Shown piece after piece: positions 58,258 to 64,000 of a stretch of 64,000 nucleotides of DNA. Source of the stretch: Paenibacillus lutrae. Its GTDB lineage: Bacteria; Bacillota; Bacilli; Paenibacillales; NBRC-103111. Location of the stretch: the NCBI RefSeq assembly GCF_009757775.1, contig NZ_RHLK01000005.1, positions 124,969 to 188,968 of the forward strand. The letters run 5' to 3'. Numbering within the stretch: the first letter of the stretch is position 1; every line of letters begins with the position of its first letter. The position numbers and the translations under genes are program-made. The notes under the pieces are model-generated. The model saw nothing but the letters and a program-made list of their open reading frames with translations, was not told the origin of the DNA and did not search any database.

Positions 58258-59442
58258 TTAACGCACCATAACCGCCATATTGCCTGCCGCGATCATAATC
58301 GTCAAAGCCAGGAAGAACATCAGCCCAACCGCTGCCAGCGATGCAAAGACGTAGATCATGCTCTTGCCGATCGTGGCCAGGCACCCGATAATCGGGCTGT
58401 TGCCCAGAGGCTGCATAACCGCAGCGCAGACATGATAGATTAGCGCCAGCGCCAAAATTTTGATTGCCGGAAAAGCGCAGAGCACAATGACGATCACCAC
58501 ACCGACTAGGCCTACCGCATTCTTGACCAGCAGTGAAGCGCCCAGCACGGTCTCCGTTGCATCCGAGAACAACCGGCCCACAACCGGGACGAAGTTCCCC
58601 GCAATATACTTGGCGGTTCGCAGCGTTACGCCGTCCGTTATGGCTCCCATACTTCCCTGCACGGAAATCACACCCAGAAATACGGTCAGGAACACGCCAA
58701 GCACTCCCAGACTGATTTTCTGAAGCAGATTCGCCAGTTGGGTCACTTTATACTTGTCCGACATGGAGCTGACGATATGCAGAACAGCCGAAATAAACAG
58801 AAGAGGAAACACGAACAGGTAAATAACCGTACCCACCGCATGGATCATAAATACGATCAGCGGGTGCAGCACAGCTACAGAGGTGATCCCCCCCGTCGAA
58901 GCCAGCAGGGAAAGCAGCAGCGGCATGAGCGCAATCATAAAATGAATCATCGAAGATATAGCCGATTTGGCATAATCAATGGCAACCTGAAAACTGTTGA
59001 CGGCAATAATCAGCAGAACGAGATACGAAATGATAAATGCGACTTTACTTACGTTATTGCGTTCAAAGGAGCTTTGCAGCGTCTCCAGCAGCATGGAGAA
59101 TACCGTCAGAATGACGATAGACACAAGCAGCTTGCCGTTGACGACAATCTCATGAAAGAAATAGCGCAGGGCACCTTTCAGAATCCCCGTCATGTCGAGG
59201 GATTTCGCACCTGAGAGCAGGTCGGCAAAGCTGGGCGGCCTGTTTTCCGGGAAATACCCTCCGTAATCCTTGATCAGCTTGTTCCAGAACGTTTCGACTG
59301 AATTCGTATCGAGATTGCCGGCCTGCTGCTGCATTAGACTATCCAGCGGGTTCTGCGCCCAGATCTGTCCGAGGAAGCTGACGAAGAGTGCGGATATAAG
59401 TACGAGCGTCGTCCAATTCCGGTGCGATAGCTGCTGCGTCAA
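58258..59442 (-). CDS. spoIIIAE: Stage III sporulation protein AE
   Basis: This 394-residue multi-pass protein has an N-terminal signal-like segment, an extracellular part (WNKLIKDYGGYFPENRPPSF) and about seven later helices. Size is close to the 399 aa of B. subtilis SpoIIIAE. It is the largest membrane component of the channel. It starts 60 nt after spoIIIAD and leaves a 125-nt gap before spoIIIAF. Confidence 0.93.
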   Translation of the reverse strand: MTQQLSHRNWTTLVLISALFVSFLGQIWAQNPLDSLMQQQAGNLDTNSVETFWNKLIKDYGGYFPENRPPSFADLLSGAKSLDMTGILKGALRYFFHEIVVNGKLLVSIVILTVFSMLLETLQSSFERNNVSKVAFIISYLVLLIIAVNSFQVAIDYAKSAISSMIHFMIALMPLLLSLLASTGGITSVAVLHPLIVFMIHAVGTVIYLFVFPLLFISAVLHIVSSMSDKYKVTQLANLLQKISLGVLGVFLTVFLGVISVQGSMGAITDGVTLRTAKYIAGNFVPVVGRLFSDATETVLGASLLVKNAVGLVGVVIVIVLCAFPAIKILALALIYHVCAAVMQPLGNSPIIGCLATIGKSMIYVFASLAAVGLMFFLALTIMIAAGNMAVMVR

Positions 59443-59502
59443 TGTGTTCCACTCCTGTCCAGTCCAAGTGTCCGAGGGTGTTCCGGCTGCCTGTCCACTT
59501 TT

Positions 59503-59892
59503 TTATCCGGGAATAAGCTTGACCACTGTTTCAATGATGACGGTAATAATGGGAATAGCCATTACCATAATAAGAATTTTACCGGCTAATTCAATCTTGG
59601 AAGCAACCGATTCCTGGCCTGCATCGCGGACGATTTGAGCGCCGAATTCAGCGATATAGGCAATGCCGATGATCTTGAGAATCGTTTTCAGAAAAATCAT
59701 ATTTACTCCCGATCGCTGAGCCAGATTTTCCAGCACTTCAATAACGGAAGCAATTTTACCCACCAGAAAAAGAAAGATGAGAATGCCTGTAAACGCCGCC
59801 AGCAGGAAGGCAAACATCGGTTTCTGCTCTTTGATAATGAGAATGAGGACGGTGGCGATTAGACCCAGCCCAACGATCTGAATGATCTCCAC
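59503..59892 (-). CDS. spoIIIAD: Stage III sporulation protein AD
   Basis: This 129-residue protein has about four membrane helices and the family segment FLKTILKIIGIAYIAEFGAQIVRDAGQESVASKIELAGKI. It is a membrane part of the SpoIIIA complex, with no enzymatic motif. Twelve nt after spoIIIAC. Confidence 0.93.
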   Translation of the reverse strand: MEIIQIVGLGLIATVLILIIKEQKPMFAFLLAAFTGILIFLFLVGKIASVIEVLENLAQRSGVNMIFLKTILKIIGIAYIAEFGAQIVRDAGQESVASKIELAGKILIMVMAIPIITVIIETVVKLIPG

Positions 59893-59904
59893 GGCAGCGG
59901 CCCC

Positions 59905-60108
59905 CTACTGGAACAGAAAGATCGTTTTGATTTCCTGGAACAGGGTATCCAGCAGCCTCACCACCATAAAGAGAACAACGACGAAACCAATGACCGTCAC
60001 CCAATGCGCCATGTCTTCTTTTCCCATCTGCTTCAGAACCGTATGGATCATCGCGATAATAATTCCGATGCCGGCGATCTGAAAAATGGCATTGACATCT
60101 ACGTTCAT
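59905..60108 (-). CDS. spoIIIAC: Stage III sporulation protein AC
   Basis: This 67-residue protein has two helices with FQIAGIGIIIAMIHTVLKQMGKEDMAHWVTVIGFVVVLF. A longer frame reaches 60177, but the ATG at 60108 has GGGGTG upstream and gives the family's standard length. It lies 14 nt after spoIIIAB. Confidence 0.93.
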   Translation of the reverse strand: MNVDVNAIFQIAGIGIIIAMIHTVLKQMGKEDMAHWVTVIGFVVVLFMVVRLLDTLFQEIKTIFLFQ

Positions 60109-60122
60109 GCTAGGCACCCCAC

Positions 60123-60644
60123 TTAATACATCAAAATGACGATCAATGCTCCGACCAGCACACCCAAGCTTCTCCACATCGCTTCATAGCGCTTCTGTTC
60201 TTCCGCCGCATTCGTTTCCTCCGCCTGCAGCTGCAGGACCGACAAGCGCAGGTGCTTCGCCTGATCGGTACGGTCGCTTAAGCCCAGCGTCTGTCCGAGC
60301 CGGAGGACAATCTGCATTTCGGCAGGCTTCATGGACGAACGCCGCCAGCCACCCTGCACCGCTTCGCTCCAGATGGTGCTGAGCGTGTCATCTTTCGGCT
60401 CCGACAGGCGCTCTGCCGCTTGGCGGAACATGCCGCAGAACGGTTCGGCCGATTGCCGGCTGAGTGTACGAAACGCTTCCGGAAGGGGTGTAGCGCCGTA
60501 CACGATTTCCGTCTCAAGCCGCTGAAGCGCTTGGATCATGCTTCGGATTTGCTGCGGACGGCGGCGGTAACTCCGCGCTCTGGCAAAGCCGAAGCCAGCT
60601 CCCGCCGCCAGCACGAGGGCTGCTCCCGCCAATTTGACCCACAT
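60123..60644 (-). CDS. spoIIIAB: Stage III sporulation protein AB
   Basis: This 173-residue protein has N- and C-terminal hydrophobic ends and a helical cytoplasmic middle (RSMIQALQRLETEIVYGATPLPEAF). SpoIIIAB resembles GspF-type platform proteins and works with SpoIIIAA. A frame extends to 60698, but GGAGGAG lies 5-6 nt before the ATG at 60644. Confidence 0.92.
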   Translation of the reverse strand: MWVKLAGAALVLAAGAGFGFARARSYRRRPQQIRSMIQALQRLETEIVYGATPLPEAFRTLSRQSAEPFCGMFRQAAERLSEPKDDTLSTIWSEAVQGGWRRSSMKPAEMQIVLRLGQTLGLSDRTDQAKHLRLSVLQLQAEETNAAEEQKRYEAMWRSLGVLVGALIVILMY

Positions 60645-60805
60645 CGGAACTCCTCCTCGTCCCCGGCAGCATGCTAAAGGGGTGTTGTGATAATGCACTG
60701 CGGATTCAGCTTAGTACAGCGCACGGAAACAGCTTAGCGCAGCGCGTGAACCGCCTGGATACCCCGCAGCGTATGTTCTTGTTCTCCTTCTGCGGCAGCT
60801 CCTCT

Positions 60806-61873
60806 TCATCGCTTGCCCTGCGGAGGCACAAGCCCCCGGCTGCCCATGGCCGCCCTGCCGCCAAGCTCTCTCCGCTCGCTTGACGCCGCGCTGAGGCTGG
60901 GCGGACTAAGTGCGGCCATCAGCTTGCCGGCGGCATCATAGACCTGCATGTTGCGCTGCCCGCCGCCGGAGCGGCCTAGCACGGTACAGCGCCCGAATAC
61001 ACCGTCCGCCAAGAGGCCGCGCAGCACGGGACGCTTGCGGATATCGGCCAAATCACGCCCGTGGGCCGTAGCAATAATCCGAATGCCCGCATGAACGGCC
61101 TCATGGATGGCTTCCGCGTCTTCCGGACGGCCGATCTCATCCACGATCAATACCTCCGGCGACATAGAGCGGATCATCATCATCATTCCCTCGGCCTTCG
61201 GACAGGCATCCAGCACATCGGTCCGGGGTCCGAGGTCAAACTTCGGCACGCCTTTGACGGCAGCCGCTATCTCCGACCTCTCATCCACAACCCCGACTTT
61301 ATAGCCGATCCCTCCGGTAACAGAAGAAATCCCTTCCCCGCTGCTGATAAGCCGGGCCAAATCGCGGATCAAAGTAGTTTTGCCCTGCTGCGGCGGCGAT
61401 ACAACGAGCGTATGGTGCACACATCCTGATTCTGTATGAATCAGGTACGGAAGCAGCGGGCTTCCTGCCCCTTTCAGCTCCCGGGCGATTCGGATATTGA
61501 AGGAGCTGACTTCCCGGATATGCTTAACTTGTCCGCCTTCAAGCACCACCTGTCCGGCTAAGCCGACCCGGTGGCCGCCGGGCATCGTAATATACCCTCT
61601 TTTCAGCTCTTCCTCAAACGAATAGAACGAATGACGGGTCAACAGTTCCAGCAATCCTCTGCATTCCTCGTGAGTCGGCCTGTAAGCATCGTCCGCTACA
61701 GCCGTCTGCCTGCCATCCCGGGTAACAAACGCGCAGCCCTTGTCGTACACGATTTCGAGCGGCCGCTCTTCCCTTATCCTGATTTCTTCCACAACATGGA
61801 GCAGGGATGCCGGGAGCGAAGCAACAGCGGCTCGTACGGCAGCAGGCAGATGAATCAATACGTTGTCCAGCAT
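60806..61873 (-). CDS. spoIIIAA: Stage III sporulation protein AA (ATPase)
   Basis: This 355-residue secretion-type ATPase has Walker A SPPQQGKTT (159-167) and Walker B VLIVDEIGR (241-249), with the conserved block YSFEEELKRGYITMPGGHRVGLAG before it. It probably powers the SpoIIIA channel. The C-terminal 50 residues (SLSAASSERRELGG to QGKR) extend beyond the B. subtilis protein (307 aa). A SigE promoter lies 40-65 nt upstream. Confidence 0.95.
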   Translation of the reverse strand: MLDNVLIHLPAAVRAAVASLPASLLHVVEEIRIREERPLEIVYDKGCAFVTRDGRQTAVADDAYRPTHEECRGLLELLTRHSFYSFEEELKRGYITMPGGHRVGLAGQVVLEGGQVKHIREVSSFNIRIARELKGAGSPLLPYLIHTESGCVHHTLVVSPPQQGKTTLIRDLARLISSGEGISSVTGGIGYKVGVVDERSEIAAAVKGVPKFDLGPRTDVLDACPKAEGMMMMIRSMSPEVLIVDEIGRPEDAEAIHEAVHAGIRIIATAHGRDLADIRKRPVLRGLLADGVFGRCTVLGRSGGGQRNMQVYDAAGKLMAALSPPSLSAASSERRELGGRAAMGSRGLVPPQGKR

Positions 61874-61911
61874 AAGCGTTCCTCCGGGTTGTCCTGTCTT
61901 CTACAACCATA

Positions 61912-61937
61912 TGTATGCCCAGCCTGCCCGATTATGC
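61912..61937 (-). promoter_or_regulatory. SigE promoter of spoIIIA operon
   Basis: On the minus strand GCATAAT (61931-61937) is followed after 13 nt by CATACA (61912-61917) and then TAT. This is a close SigE match. spoIIIA is SigE-controlled in B. subtilis. Confidence 0.65.
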
Positions 61938-61940
61938 GCC

Positions 61941-62207
61941 TTATTTCTTCAAAATCCCTATAAAAATACAGCTGACTCCGGCCACTACCCACAGCATTTT
62001 GCCAAAGGAAAGCTTCTCTGCAATGCCGACTAATCCAATCGTAGTTGTAGACAACAAGATAAGCGGCCCCGCCAAGGCAAGCCCCGTGTTCACGAGCAGC
62101 GCCTTCTCGATCTGATTAAAACGCAGCATAAGAAGAGCGGCCGCAATTTCCAGAGTGCCGGAAAATAAGCGCAGGGACGCCATAGTAAGAACAATTTTAT
62201 TCAACAT
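61941..62207 (-). CDS. yqhV: YqhV-family (DUF2619) membrane protein
   Basis: This 88-residue protein has three membrane helices and the motif ASLRLFSGTLEIAAALLMLRFN near the start, typical of DUF2619/YqhV. Function unknown. Its stop lies just before the spoIIIA promoter. In B. subtilis yqhV is also directly upstream of spoIIIAA. Confidence 0.87.
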   Translation of the reverse strand: MLNKIVLTMASLRLFSGTLEIAAALLMLRFNQIEKALLVNTGLALAGPLILLSTTTIGLVGIAEKLSFGKMLWVVAGVSCIFIGILKK

Positions 62208-62389
62208 GTGATCATCACCTCTTTACATTCATCCCGCGATCTAAGCCCCGCTTCCCTCAAAAATCGCCTGTTGATTCACCATATGCGGGCCTGTCTGTTT
62301 TTAGGCATACTCCGCACATACCCCTGTATGAGCGCATAAGATGAACACGAAGTTTACCCCATCGGGGAACAACATCGAGGTGAAACGAC
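62208..62389. other. Divergent region between yqhV and comA
   Basis: Contains GAGGTG before comA and several CATA motifs (near 62309, 62318 and 62335), but no pair fits a sporulation sigma factor with correct spacing. A weak CCCC/GGGG hairpin lies at about 62356-62366. Confidence 0.35.
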
Positions 62390-63241
62390 ATGGAAGGAAC
62401 TTCTTGCAAAAAGTGGCATCCGACTCTCGCCGATCCGACGAGAATTCGTCAGGCCAAGCCGAGAACTCTTGGAAAAACCATGGTGATGGACAAAGGCCTC
62501 GGGCTCCATGCTTACGAGGACCTGCTTCAGTCGGCGGGAGAACATGTAGATTATATTAAGTTAGGATTCGGGACCTCGGCCCTCTATCCGGGGGAGATGC
62601 TCCGGCGAAAGATTGAAATGGCGAAGGAATATGGCATTGATATTTATCCGGGAGGCACCTTTCTCGAAGTTGCTGTGCGCAGCGGACTTGTTTCTTCTTT
62701 TTTCGACACGGTCACCTCTCTCGGATTTACTTGTGTCGAAATTTCTGACGGCACCATCGAGATGGATCGTACCCAGCGAAGCGAACTTATTGTCCGAGGG
62801 ATTCAGGCAGGCTTGAAAGTCGTTACGGAATACGGTAAAAAGTGCTGGGGTTCGTCTGTTGAAGTCGATGAACTTGTAGCGACGATAAGCGGGGATATCG
62901 GGATGGGCGCGGAGCTGGTAACCATCGAAGCGAGAGAATCCGGCGTCGGTGTCGGCATCTTCGACGAAGAGGGATCCTGCAAGGATCAAGAGCTTCTGCA
63001 TGTGCTGAAGAAGGTTCCGGGACCCGAAGTCCTTCTATGGGAGGCTCCGCTTAAGAACCAGCAGATCCGCCTGCTGGAAATCCTCGGACCGGGTGTCCAT
63101 CTGGGCAATGTTGCCCCTGCCGACATCATTTCTCTGGAGGCGCTGCGGAGGGGGCTGCGCTCGGATACCTTCCATTTGGGAGATCCGTGTGATCCTTGCA
63201 AGTTAATCCAGGGCGAAGGGTTCGAAGTTCATGCGGATTGA
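62390..63241 (+). CDS. comA: Phosphosulfolactate synthase ComA
   Basis: This 283-residue TIM-barrel enzyme adds sulfite to phosphoenolpyruvate to give (R)-phosphosulfolactate. Features are VDYIKLGFGTSALYP, DIYPGGTFLEVAV, and VEISDGTIEM followed by LKVVTEYGKK and EARESGVGVGI. In B. subtilis the relative YitD makes 3-sulfolactate stored in spores. It overlaps comB by 11 nt. GAGGTG lies 8 nt before the ATG. A spore-specific promoter was not resolved. Confidence 0.92.
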   Translation: MEGTSCKKWHPTLADPTRIRQAKPRTLGKTMVMDKGLGLHAYEDLLQSAGEHVDYIKLGFGTSALYPGEMLRRKIEMAKEYGIDIYPGGTFLEVAVRSGLVSSFFDTVTSLGFTCVEISDGTIEMDRTQRSELIVRGIQAGLKVVTEYGKKCWGSSVEVDELVATISGDIGMGAELVTIEARESGVGVGIFDEEGSCKDQELLHVLKKVPGPEVLLWEAPLKNQQIRLLEILGPGVHLGNVAPADIISLEALRRGLRSDTFHLGDPCDPCKLIQGEGFEVHAD

Positions 63242-63968
63242 CGTCATTCCTTTTCTTACTGCGGTGCACCCGGAAGATCTTGCCGGCAAAACCGTTCTGG
63301 TTATTGATGTACTCCGAGCGACCACGACGATCCTGGCTGCACTCGGCAGCGGCAGCAGCTGTGTAGTTCCGGTGGAAACCGTTGAAGAGGCTCTGGAGCT
63401 TCATACACAGGGGGATGTGCTTGGCGGCGAGCGGGGATGCGAGCGTATCGCAGGCTTTGATCTGGGCAATTCACCGCTCGAATATACTCCCGCTGCCGTG
63501 GAAGGAAGACGCGTCATCCTGACGACCACGAACGGAACCCGCGCGCTGCAGAAAGCTTCGCAAGCCAGTCACGTAGCGGCCGCCTCTTTGCTCAACGGAG
63601 CCGCCTGCGCCCAGGCGGTCCTGGATTGGCAGCGGGACGCGGTCATTCTGTGCGCGGGCACCCGGGGCGCTTTCTGCCTCGAGGATGGGCTATGCGCCGG
63701 CCAGATCGTATCGCATCTGCTCTCATCCGGCAGCGGCAGCTCTCTGAGCATCTGCGACTTCAGCAGAGCCATGGCGGCCTGCTACACGCGGCATGCCGGA
63801 CAACTGGCCGAAGCCTTGACGGACTCCGATAACGGCAGACGGCTTTCCGGCCTTGGCTTCCGGGCAGATTTGGAGTACTCTGCCCGCGCTGACACGAGCC
63901 GACTGGTCCCGGTGCTCACCGGAAACGTACTGGTCCCGCTGTCCGAGCATCAGCCTATGCCGTTCTAA
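63231..63968 (+). CDS. comB: 2-phosphosulfolactate phosphatase ComB
   Basis: This 245-residue Mg-dependent phosphatase converts phosphosulfolactate to sulfolactate. Motifs are VLVIDVLRATTTILAALGSG, LGGERGCERIAGFDLGNSPLEY and ILTTTNGTRAL, as in the family. Translation is coupled to comA by overlap. With comA it would build spore sulfolactate, or feed coenzyme M-like chemistry. It ends 32 nt before the right edge. Confidence 0.92.
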   Translation: MRIDVIPFLTAVHPEDLAGKTVLVIDVLRATTTILAALGSGSSCVVPVETVEEALELHTQGDVLGGERGCERIAGFDLGNSPLEYTPAAVEGRRVILTTTNGTRALQKASQASHVAAASLLNGAACAQAVLDWQRDAVILCAGTRGAFCLEDGLCAGQIVSHLLSSGSGSSLSICDFSRAMAACYTRHAGQLAEALTDSDNGRRLSGLGFRADLEYSARADTSRLVPVLTGNVLVPLSEHQPMPF

Positions 63969-64000
63969 AACCCGTCCAACTCTTCATACAATGAAGAAAG
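63969..64000. other. Right edge, no feature seen
   Basis: Thirty-two bases follow the comB stop. No stem-loop could be completed inside the window. Confidence 0.3.

Noticed and set aside
62300-62345. SigK or SigE promoter before comA
   Set aside because: Several CATA motifs are present, but no -35/-10 pair has correct spacing.
1-64000. tRNA, rRNA or insertion sequences
   Set aside because: None was recognised. Genes are contiguous and intergenic gaps are short except in the AT-rich patch and before pupG.

Overview
The window looks like chromosomal DNA of an endospore-forming Bacillales bacterium, most likely Paenibacillaceae. It carries spoVA, spoIIA-sigF, spoIIM, spo0A, spoIVB and the complete eight-gene spoIIIA operon, in an order close to the sporulation half of the Bacillus subtilis map. 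Shine-Dalgarno sequences are strong (GGAGG-like) and GTG/TTG starts are common. Base composition is mixed, except for very GC-rich linkers (about 33.0-33.5 kb) and an AT-rich patch (about 38.4-40.0 kb). No rRNA, tRNA, insertion sequence or CRISPR array was seen.

Layout, left to right (most genes on the minus strand): spoVAA-AB-AF (AF cut by the edge); a small DUF378 protein; dacF and spoIIAA-AB-sigF; an orphan CuA-type cupredoxin; purine nucleoside phosphorylase, xerD and yqzK; alanine dehydrogenase, an SDR dehydrogenase, fur and spoIIM; a four-gene unit of opine-type dehydrogenase, NhaC antiporter, TauE/SafE exporter and PucR-type regulator; a PCYCGC lipoprotein, EndoQ-like nuclease, nudF, mciZ, an LCP cell-wall enzyme, an M20 peptidase and Prli42; a branched-chain 2-oxoacid dehydrogenase cluster (bkdB, bkdAB, bkdAA, lpdV); several small conserved proteins; a biotin ECF transport locus with an ATPase, an unusual ATPase-EcfT fusion and divergent bioY under a BirA-like operator; an LdcA-type peptidase and a FixH-like lipoprotein; an AT-rich accessory patch with an orphan secreted protein; then spo0A, spoIVB, recN, argR, tlyA, dxs, ispA, xseB, xseA, folD, nusB, the Asp23-AmaP-DUF2273 envelope-stress unit, accC-accB, spoIIIAH to spoIIIAA and yqhV; finally plus-strand comA-comB for sulfolactate.

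The main theme is sporulation. Spo0A starts the programme. SigF, held by SpoIIAB/SpoIIAA, acts in the forespore. SpoIIM and the SpoIIIA proteins build the engulfment and channel machinery, SpoIVB signals to the mother cell, MciZ blocks Z-rings in the mother cell, DacF trims the spore wall and SpoVA handles dipicolinate. Promoter-like motifs matching this plan are visible: SigH at spoIIA and spo0A, SigE at spoIIIA and possibly at spoIIM and mciZ, SigG at spoVA, and 0A boxes at spo0A. Housekeeping genes for isoprenoid, fatty-acid, folate and DNA repair functions lie among them.

The most unusual items are the EcfA-EcfT fusion with a long low-complexity linker, the PucR-linked opine dehydrogenase/antiporter/exporter unit, the orphan CuA protein, and the AT-rich patch beside spo0A. 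All functions are read from sequence motifs and gene order; no searches were run.
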